A DNA stretch of 64,000 nucleotides, taken from positions 806,001-870,000 of the forward strand of contig NZ_JAKWBL010000004.1 of the NCBI RefSeq assembly GCF_022513635.1. The letters run 5' to 3'. The position numbers were made by a program, and so were the translations under genes. Numbering within the stretch: the stretch's first letter is position 1; each line of letters starts with the position of its first letter. This document shows positions 57,418-64,000 of this stretch, piece after piece. The notes under the pieces were generated by a model, which did not search any database, was not told where the DNA came from, and was given only the letters and a program-made list of their open reading frames with translations. The DNA comes from Paraniabella ginsengisoli (GTDB taxonomy: Bacteria; Bacteroidota; Bacteroidia; Chitinophagales; Chitinophagaceae).

Positions 57418-59435
57418 ATGACGAATAAAATCTGCATGGCAGTGCTAACCGCATGCTGTTTGATTGCCAACCTGTCTTTCGCCCAAAATAAAAGCGCCAT
57501 TAAATTTGGGAAAATTACAAGCTCCGATTTCAAAGTAACATCGCCGGCTGTTGATTCGGCGAGTAATGCCGTTATACTAGCTGACATTGGGAGCTCCACG
57601 ATGGACGGAAACAATAATGGTTTTTTTTCAATAAAGTATACACATTTGCGCCGTATAAAAATTCTTAATAAGAATGGTATAGACGCAGCAGATGTTTCGA
57701 TTTTGTTACATGTATCAGGTAGCACAGAGGAAAAGTTCGAGGACTGTAAGGCTATTACTTATAACCTTGAAAACGGAGAAGTAAAACAAACCAAGCTTGA
57801 AAATAGTAATATTTTTAAGGAAAAAGCTAGCAAATATGCCACGGTAAGGAAATTTACTTTTCCGAATGTAAAGGAGGGTTCAATATTAGAATACACTTAT
57901 ACAATTGTTTCTCCATTCTATGATTATCTACGCTCCTGGGAATTTCAGGGAACTTCATTACCTCGTGTTTATTCGGAATATACGGTTAAAATACCCGAGT
58001 ATTTTAATTTCGTTTTTTTTTCTCAAGGTTATGTACAGTTAAAAAACGAAGCGAACAGCAAAATACAATCATATAGTGTTACAGAAAGCAATGGTACCGG
58101 TGCTTCTGACCGCTATGCACTGACCGGTTATGAAAACACCAACCGATGGATAGCAACTGATATACCCGCACTTCGCGAAGAAACGTATACTTCTACAATC
58201 GAAAACCATTTGTCGAAAATAGATTTTCAATTGAAGCAGGTACAATTCCCGCAACAATCTCCCCGAGAGCATATTGGTAGTTGGGCAAAGGCAGCAGAAA
58301 ATCTGCTTAAAAGAGAAGATTTTGGCTATGAAATAACCCGTCCAAATAATTGGCTTACTGATGATGTTAAAAAGATTGTGAACGGCACTTCTTCGGATGA
58401 TGAAAAGAAATCGAAGATTTATGATTTTGTAAGGGACAACTTTACCGCAACATACCATGCGGGAATGTATATCAACGATAATACAACGCTAAAAGATATT
58501 TTCAGAAAAAGAAGTGGAAACGTAGCTGAGATCAATTTATTGCTAATTGCCATGCTTCGTCAAGTTGGTCTAACTGCAGATCCTGTTATCATCAGCACTA
58601 AAGACAATGGTTGGGCGCATGCATTCTATCCGCTCATGAATAAATACAATTATGTTTTATGTCAAACAATAATGAATGGCAAGCTCGTATATCTTGATGC
58701 ATCACAACCAAAAATGGGATTTGGGAAGCTTTCTCCATTATGCTATAACGGTACGGGGTTTGTTGTGAAGCCGCAGCCAGCAAACATCGTATTAGAATCT
58801 GATTCAGTTAGTGAAAGCAAATTCACGATGATATTTCTTACACAGGATGATAAAAATGGACTGAAGGGATTCTTTAAAACAACGCCTGGTTATTATGAGT
58901 CTACTGAGTTGAGAAAAAATTAGTAAAAGAAAGTTTGGAAGACCTGATAAAGGAAACTAAGAAACGCTATTCATTTCCGATCAATATTAAAAATGAATTT
59001 TTAGACTCTTTAAATAAGTTGGAAAACCCTGTGTCAATAGGATATGATATTGCTTTTGACTTTGATGATCAGGATATTGTCTACCTCAATCCAATGTTCG
59101 CCGAAGCAACAACAAAGAATCCCTTTAGTGCGGCTGAAAGGCGGTATCCTGTTGAGATGCCGTTTAAAATAAGCGAGAACTATGTTCTTAACATGGATAT
59201 ACCAAAAGGATACAAGGTAGATGAATTGCCAAAATCAGCAAGGGTACGATTGAACGAAAGCGATGGTATGTTTGAATACCTGATATCTGCTGATGATAAG
59301 AAAATAATGCTTAATTGTAAAATCAATCTCAACAAAGCCACTTTCCCGGCAGAGGATTATCAGTCGCTACGTGAATTTTTTGGGTATGTTATCAAAAAGC
59401 AAAGCGAACAAATTGTATTAAAAAAGATAAAGTAA
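57418..59435 (+). CDS. DUF3857/transglutaminase-fold protein lacking the catalytic Cys (frameshifted)
   Basis: A secreted protein of about 672 residues with signal peptide (CLIANLSFAQ). The N-terminal part is DUF3857 (VTSPAVDSASNAVILADIG, EEKFEDCKAITYNLENGEV), the middle a transglutaminase-like fold, and the C-terminus beta-rich (DUF3858-like). Where the paralogue downstream has YGDCKALSNYM, this one has RSGNVAEINLLL, and the His position reads NYVLC, so two triad residues are gone, although LVYLDAS keeps the Asp. The six-A run at 58914-58919 is one base short; repair joins ELRKKLVKESLEDL. Probably a non-enzymatic binding or assembly protein of the periplasm. The 255 bases upstream hold no gene. 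Confidence 0.83.
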
Positions 59436-59461
59436 GGCATGCCATAACGTAAGTGTTTGCG

Positions 59462-59518
59462 TTGTTTATGGAAGATGATAAATGCACAGATGTACAAGCG
59501 AGCGTGGCAATTTCGATG
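59462..59518 (-). repeat. 65-nt intergenic element, subtype 1, reverse (copy G)
   Basis: Reads TTGCCACGCTCGCTTGTACA on the minus strand; the outer parts (CATCGAAA and TTTATCATCTT) are more diverged. It lies between the two DUF3857 genes. Confidence 0.72.
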
Positions 59519-59628
59519 AGATATGTTCTACTGCCGGGTCAATAAAAAGTCTTCATTAATATTCTTTATTAAGTAGGCAAGCCCGGCCAAAAACTTCGAA
59601 GAGAGGCTGCAAACAAAAAAATTATACG

Positions 59629-61529
59629 ATGAAAAAAATATCGCTTTTAATGATGCTGATGATCTTGCTGCACAACAGTTACGCGCAGTATGCTGTTAAA
59701 GACATTCCGGAAACTTTACTTAAAAATGCAAACCTTGTAAAAAGGCTGGACGATTTAAGAGTCGATATTAAAAACCCAGGTAAGGCTTATTATTACAGAC
59801 ACTATGTATATACTATCCTGAACGAAGAGGCAGACAAATATGCTTTCTTTTATGATCATTACGACAAGTTTCAGGACATTATAAGTATATCCGGTACCTT
59901 GTACGATGCATCGGGCAATAAAATCAAAAATGTAAAAAAGAAAGATATTTTAGACGAAAGCGGTACCAGTGGCAATACTTTAGCTGACGATGCGCGATAT
60001 AAAACACACAACTTTTATCACAAAAATTATCCCTACACAATAGAATACGAAGTGGAAGTGGAGATGAAGGGCATTTTTTATTTGCCTGAATGGCAGCCTG
60101 TTCCCGCTCCCGAAGTTGCAGTGGAAAAATCATCACTAACCGTATATACGCCGAAGGATTATGCCCTTCGTTATAAAGAACTGAGATATAAAGGAGCGCC
60201 ACTTATAAAAGAAGAAAAATCAATAAAGGCTTACCAGTGGCAGGTAACCCATCAAACTGCAACGCCTACAGAAATATTTTCACCAGACTGGGATGATATT
60301 TCCACGCGTGTATTAATTGCGCCATCTGTATTTGAGTTTGGCGGATATAAAGGTGATATGAGTAACTGGCAGGGATTTGGGAAGTTTATGCAAGCTTTAT
60401 ACAATGGCCGTGATGTTTTACCTGCAGATGTCAAATCTAAAGTGCATGAAATTACAGATAACCTTAAGACCAATAAGGAAAAAATAAATGCGTTGTATAA
60501 ATTTATGCAGGACAATACACATTACATCAGTATTCAATTGGGAATAGGAGGCTGGCAACCGTTAGATGCTACGTATGTTGCTGAAAAAAATATGGAGATT
60601 GTAAGGCATTGTCTAATTACATGATTGCGCTACTTAAAGAGGCTGGTATAAAAGCGAACAATGTACTTATCAAAGCTGGCGATGATGCAACTGCAATTCT
60701 AAACGATTTTCCATCCCAGCAATTTAATCATGTCATTGTTTGTGTGCCTGGCGGAAAGGATACTACATGGCTTGAATGTACCAGCCAGACAGTATCTCCT
60801 GGTTATATGGGTTCTTTTACTGGCAATCGTCAGGCGCTGCTTGTAGACGATCTTACAAGCACTGTTGTTCGCACTCCGAAATATACAAAAGAGCAAAACC
60901 TTCAAACGCGTCATATCACAGCTACAATAGATGAAGAGGGAAAATTATCGGCGAAAGTTGTTACTAAAAGTACCGGTTTACAGCAGGATGATCTTCATTC
61001 TTTGATTAATGAAACGTCAAGGGAAGAGCAAAAAAAACGGCTGCAACGAATTTTCTCTATACCTAATTATGATGTGCCAGCTTTCACATACTTTGAAGAT
61101 AAAAATCAGACTGTGCCAGCCATAAATGAAACATTGCAGATCGAATCCAATGATTATGCTAACATTACGGGAAAGCGGCTTTTTATACGTCCGAATATAC
61201 TGGCCACCTATACCTCTAAATTGAGTGAATCCGAAACCCGCGAGAACGACATCTTATATTCTTACCCATTTATTGATAAGGATTCGGTAATGATTGCTAT
61301 TCCTGAAGGATATACTGTAGAAGCGGCACCTAAGCCAATGAAGATCACCAACAAGTTTGGCAACTATTCAATGGACTATAAAATAGATGGCAATAACATT
61401 TTACTACAAAGAGTTTACGAAAGGAATAGCGGCTTATTTCCAGCAAGTGATTATAAAGGTTTTGTAGATTTTTATAACCAGATATATAAAGCAGATCAGG
61501 CGAAGATGGTGTTTGTGAAGAAGGAATAA
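59629..61529 (+). CDS. DUF3857/transglutaminase-fold protein with intact catalytic Cys (frameshifted)
   Basis: A paralogue of the preceding gene, about 633 residues, with signal peptide (LLHNSYAQY). DUF3857 is followed by LYKFMQDNTHYISIQLGIGG and then, after one A is restored in the seven-A run at 60584-60590, by VAEKKYGDCKALSNYMIALL with the transglutaminase Cys (60600-60602). FNHVIVCVP supplies the His, and WLECTSQT has Glu where Asp is usual. It is exported and probably acts in the periplasm or on the surface. The two genes are read in the same direction, separated by 193 bases that carry a repeat element. Confidence 0.87.
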
Positions 61530-61551
61530 AAGAAAATTTATAGTTTTATTC
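61524..61551. terminator. Possible shared terminator between convergent genes
   Basis: GAATAAAA (61524-61531) and TTTTATTC (61544-61551) form an 8-bp A/T-rich stem over the two stop codons of the DUF3857 and ABM genes. It is weak, with flanking A and T runs on both sides. Confidence 0.35.
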
Positions 61552-61965
61552 TTCAAGCTTACGAAAAATTGACGGCATCGTTTTGGTATCCATTGCTTCT
61601 ATATCTATAAGCCGTAATGCTTTCACCATGTCGAGTGTTGTTGTTTTGTATTTCTGAAAATGGGGTGTTTTTAAATGAGATTCATATGCATTCTTGTTAG
61701 CATAAATTTCTAAAATTCTAATTTGAGCTGGATTCTCCTTTTGTTGCATTGGGTAAATTGAAATAACTCCTGGTTCCAATCTTATTGATGCCTCAGCTTC
61801 CTCTTTCAGTATTTTTTTATACTCATCAAGATAGTTAGAATCAACTTCTATTTCGGCTATTCGAATCATCATGCTATTTAATTCGTCAGCTTTTGCATCA
61901 TGAGAATTATTGCAAGAACAAACAATGAGCGGTGTCAAAAATGCCATTAGAGCTATTCTTATCAT
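61546..61965 (-). CDS. Antibiotic biosynthesis monooxygenase (ABM)-domain lipoprotein
   Basis: A 139-residue protein with lipoprotein signal (ALMAFLTPLIVCSCNN, lipidated Cys). Residues 32-125 form an ABM ferredoxin-like domain: MIRIAEIEVDSNYLDEYKKI, EPGVISIYPMQQKENPAQIR, ILEIYANKNAYESHLKTPHFQKY. Such domains act as quinol monooxygenases or heme-degrading enzymes; the export signal makes quinone or heme binding outside the cytoplasm the more likely role. Activity is inferred only from the fold. It is convergent with the DUF3857 gene and followed upstream by the cytochrome gene on the same strand. Confidence 0.82.
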   Translation of the reverse strand: MIRIALMAFLTPLIVCSCNNSHDAKADELNSMMIRIAEIEVDSNYLDEYKKILKEEAEASIRLEPGVISIYPMQQKENPAQIRILEIYANKNAYESHLKTPHFQKYKTTTLDMVKALRLIDIEAMDTKTMPSIFRKLEE

Positions 61966-62049
61966 TCTTATATTTTAATACTTTTTAAGTAATTTTTATT
62001 TTGATAAGCTTGGTTTTCGATTGGGAATGCAATCATAAAGTCATTGCTA

Positions 62050-62457
62050 CTATTCTTCGGGATACGCATTCCCTTTATGACAAGTGTTGCAACTTATTCT
62101 AGTTAAGTATGCAGGATGAATTTTGGTATCGTAATTAAAATAATTTTTGTTCAGATCAATTGTCAGGCGCATCATCCTACGGCCTTCTTCTTTAACAGGG
62201 TTATCATCCGAAGCAAAATTCAATGTGGTATCGCCGTTTTTAATTTCCTGAGTGTGGCAAAAATCGCAGGTTACACCCAACCCTTTGTTGTAAGTTTCCA
62301 TCAGGCTGTCCAGCTTTTCGTCACTTATATTGGCAGGCAGTACTTTTAAATTTCGTTGTTTAGCAGGATTTGTATTTATAAATCCAACCAGTAGCAAACA
62401 GGCGATCAACACCATAACAAAGGGCAATTTTTTCGAAGCATATAGCAATTTACACAA
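62050..62457 (-). CDS. Diheme c-type cytochrome (reaction-centre cytochrome-like)
   Basis: The 135-residue protein has one membrane segment (FVMVLIACLLLVGFIN) and two heme attachment motifs, CDFCH near residue 64 and CNTCH near residue 123. The spacing with NLKVLPANISDEKLDSLM and EEGRRMMRLTIDLNKNYFN resembles half of the tetraheme photosynthetic reaction-centre cytochrome family, which occurs in many non-photosynthetic Bacteroidota. It probably shuttles electrons in the periplasm. It is divergent from korB by 77 bases. The link to KorB is location only. Confidence 0.85.
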   Translation of the reverse strand: MCKLLYASKKLPFVMVLIACLLLVGFINTNPAKQRNLKVLPANISDEKLDSLMETYNKGLGVTCDFCHTQEIKNGDTTLNFASDDNPVKEEGRRMMRLTIDLNKNYFNYDTKIHPAYLTRISCNTCHKGNAYPEE

Positions 62458-62506
62458 AAACAGTCATGCAATTGTCATTCGCAATTACAATACCCCGCTA
62501 AAATCT

Positions 62507-62514
62507 TACCTTTG
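62507..62514 (+). promoter_or_regulatory. -7 element of korB
   Basis: TACCTTTG matches TAnnTTTG exactly and lies 20 bases before the korB start. A clear -33 partner is not seen at 17-19 bases. Confidence 0.55.
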
Positions 62515-62534
62515 CACTCGATTTTAATTTAAAG

Positions 62535-63560
62535 ATGTCAGAAGTTTTAACGCCCACATTAACAGCAAAAGATTTCGCTACAGACCAGGAAGTACGTTGG
62601 TGCCCCGGCTGCGGTGACTATTCTATATTGGCCCAGGTGCAAAGAATTATGCCCGGCCTTGGTATACCAAAAGAAAACATTGTATTCATTTCCGGTATTG
62701 GTTGTAGTAGCCGTTTCCCGTATTACATGAATACTTACGGCATGCACTCCATTCATGGGCGTGCTACTGCCATTGCCAGCGGTTTGAAAGCGGCAAGGCC
62801 AGAGCTAAGTGTTTGGATCGTAAGCGGTGACGGCGACAGTTTGAGTATAGGAGGCAATCATACCATACATTTGTTGAGGCGTAATTTGGATGTTAATCTA
62901 TTAGTATTTAATAATCAAATCTACGGGCTTACCAAAGGTCAATATTCTCCTACTTCAGAAGAAAATAAAATAACCAAGTCTACGCCATTTGGCAGTATCG
63001 ATCATCCTTTCAACCCGGCAGCTTTGGCATTAGGCGCTGATGCTACTTTTGTAGCAAGAACGATGGATCGCGACCCTAAACATATGCAGGCGATGTTGTT
63101 AAGAACAAATGCGCATAAGGGAGCCTCTTTCCTTGAAATATACCAGAACTGTAATATATTCAATGATGGTGCTTTCGAAGTTTTTACGGAAAAATCTTCA
63201 AAGCCAAATGAAACCTTGTTTTTAGAACAGGGTAAGCCATTGATATTTGGAGCAGAAAATAACAAAGGATTGAGGCTTGATGGGTTTAAACCACAGGTTG
63301 TAACTATTGGCGAAGGTTATAGCGTTGATGATCTTTGGGTGCACGACGAACGTGATATATACAAAGCGCAGATTCTTACGCGCATTTTTGATGACCCATC
63401 AATAGAAGGGCATTTACCAAGGCCGTTCGGTGTGTTTTATGAAACGGATCGTCCTTGTTACGAGGAAATGATGAAGCTGCAACTGGAAGATGCTATAGCA
63501 CGTAAAGCTCCTGATCTGAACGCTTTGTTGAGAGGTAAAGAAACCTGGACGGTACAGTAA
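62535..63560 (+). CDS. korB: 2-oxoacid:ferredoxin oxidoreductase, beta subunit
   Basis: The 341-residue subunit binds thiamine diphosphate and one 4Fe-4S cluster. The cluster cysteines are visible in VRWCPGCGDYS, SGIGCSSR and YQNCNIFND. The TPP motif is SGDGDSLSIGGNHTIHLLRR near residue 97. The closing part (ARKAPDLNALLRGKETWTV) matches KorB-type 2-oxoglutarate enzymes of this phylum. It oxidises a 2-oxoacid, likely 2-oxoglutarate, and reduces ferredoxin. The alpha subunit gene is not next to it: upstream is the divergent cytochrome, downstream the Sua5 gene. Intact. Confidence 0.92.
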   Translation: MSEVLTPTLTAKDFATDQEVRWCPGCGDYSILAQVQRIMPGLGIPKENIVFISGIGCSSRFPYYMNTYGMHSIHGRATAIASGLKAARPELSVWIVSGDGDSLSIGGNHTIHLLRRNLDVNLLVFNNQIYGLTKGQYSPTSEENKITKSTPFGSIDHPFNPAALALGADATFVARTMDRDPKHMQAMLLRTNAHKGASFLEIYQNCNIFNDGAFEVFTEKSSKPNETLFLEQGKPLIFGAENNKGLRLDGFKPQVVTIGEGYSVDDLWVHDERDIYKAQILTRIFDDPSIEGHLPRPFGVFYETDRPCYEEMMKLQLEDAIARKAPDLNALLRGKETWTVQ

Positions 63561-63580
63561 AGGATAGTTGATAAGTTAAG

Positions 63581-63647
63581 AGGTTGACAAGTTGACAATG
63601 GATTAACTAATCCTTTTTAACTTATAAACTTTTCAACTTGTCAACCT
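63581..63647. repeat. Intergenic hairpin, GTTGACA type (copy 4)
   Basis: AGGTTGACAAGTTGA (63581-63595) and its exact reverse complement TCAACTTGTCAACCT (63633-63647) form a 15-bp stem around 37 bases that contain further TTAACTTATAA dyads. It lies between korB and the Sua5 gene. Confidence 0.85.
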
Positions 63648-63657
63648 GCAAAGTTTT

Positions 63658-63665
63658 TAACTTTG
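63658..63665 (+). promoter_or_regulatory. -7 element of the Sua5/YrdC gene
   Basis: TAACTTTG fits TAnnTTTG and ends six bases before the ATG at 63672, so the mRNA would have almost no leader. The hairpin element lies just upstream, where -33 would be. Confidence 0.5.
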
Positions 63666-63671
63666 CATTGT

Positions 63672-64000
63672 ATGCTTCTTCAAATCCATCCCAAAGATCC
63701 ACAAGATCGTTTAATAAAACAGGTTGCTGAAACATTAAGGAATGGAGGCATCATTGTTTATCCAACAGATACTATTTATGGATTTGGTTGTGATATTTAT
63801 CAAACCAAAGCTGTAGAGCAAATTTGCCGCATCAAACAAATAGATCCGAAAAAGGCGCAGCTATCTTTCGTTTGCTGCGATTTAAGCCATCTAAGCGACT
63901 TTGCACGGCAAATATCGAACACTACTTACAGGGTTTTAAAAGATCATCTCCCTGGGCCCTACACTTTTATTTTACCCGCCAGTAAACAAGTACCAAAGAT
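63672..64000 (+). CDS. tsaC: L-threonylcarbamoyladenylate synthase, Sua5/YrdC type (5' part)
   Basis: The frame is open from the ATG at 63672 to the window end, 109 codons. It shows GGIIVYPTDTIYGFGCDIYQ, the nucleotide-binding N-terminus of Sua5/YrdC, then RIKQIDPKKAQLSFVCCDLS and LPGPYTFILPASKQVPK, matching the family's K-R-P-x-x-x-P and P-G-P-x-T-x-I-L patterns (KKAQLSF stands for the first). The enzyme makes threonylcarbamoyl-AMP for the t6A37 tRNA modification. The 3' part is outside the window. Confidence 0.88.
   Translation, partial: MLLQIHPKDPQDRLIKQVAETLRNGGIIVYPTDTIYGFGCDIYQTKAVEQICRIKQIDPKKAQLSFVCCDLSHLSDFARQISNTTYRVLKDHLPGPYTFILPASKQVPK

Noticed and set aside
1-64000. Programmed frameshifting or phase variation as cause of the frame breaks
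   Set aside because: The sites are scattered over unrelated housekeeping genes, almost all need the same kind of correction, and no slippery-site plus stem arrangement is shared.
1-64000. CRISPR arrays, rRNA, tRNA or a replication origin
   Set aside because: No regularly spaced direct repeats, no rRNA-like conserved text, no cloverleaf and no DnaA-box cluster were seen on reading both strands.

Overview
The window comes from the chromosome of a Bacteroidota bacterium, most likely a Chitinophagaceae-like (Sphingobacteriales/Chitinophagales) organism. The evidence is the AT-rich composition, a SusC/SusD outer-membrane pair, a type IX secretion tail on a secreted enzyme, an acetylornithine-type carbamoyltransferase C-terminus, RicT with a Cys-rich N-terminus, DUF3857/transglutaminase proteins, TAnnTTTG-type promoters and few Shine-Dalgarno sites. 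I see no rRNA, tRNA, CRISPR array, prophage or intact insertion sequence. Products are named from remembered family motifs; no database was searched.

Layout. 1-3414: end of an arginine operon (argF', argB, argE-like, argH). 3430-6865: secreted glycan enzymes (PNGase F-like with a T9SS tail, GH43-CBM6). 6952-10638 (minus): oxidative pentose-phosphate operon gnd-zwf-pgl. 10810-17155: lipoprotein amidase, GH63-like glucosidase, FucP-type sugar transporter and a convergent AraC regulator. 17349-25667: lpxA-ABC, a TRIC channel, a crotonase, a degenerate REP-type transposase, GH25 lysozyme, a lipoprotein, ricT and holB. 25858-31802: MBL-rhodanese, AIG2-like, LUD protein, ftsH, rsfS, and birA facing away. 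32218-42195: susC-susD, then on the minus strand a PQQ-repeat protein, a glycerophosphodiesterase, a small HExxH protein and a DUF5107-TPR protein. 42505-46790 (minus): YceI, then an ABC ATPase-permease-GntR-anchored protein-DUF2461 cluster with a recognisable promoter and operator. 47121-50376: cysE-cysK and a DUF2254 membrane protein. 50520-54535 (minus): Opp-type permease, DUF1016 nuclease, vapBC, GT2. 54873-57162: MarR with its operator and an acyl-CoA dehydrogenase. 57418-64000: two DUF3857 paralogues, an ABM protein, a cytochrome c, korB and the start of a Sua5/YrdC gene.

The most striking global feature is that about 26 genes, including essential ones (holB, ftsH, argH), are interrupted by about 37 frame changes. 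Nearly all are explained by loss of one base, mostly in A/T runs of 5-7. I read these as sequencing/assembly errors and give reconstructed full gene spans. The second global feature is a layer of short intergenic inverted repeats in at least four families. One is a roughly 65-nt element with seven copies in two sequence subtypes, whose ends stay complementary although their sequence changes; this is the best candidate here for an undescribed element.
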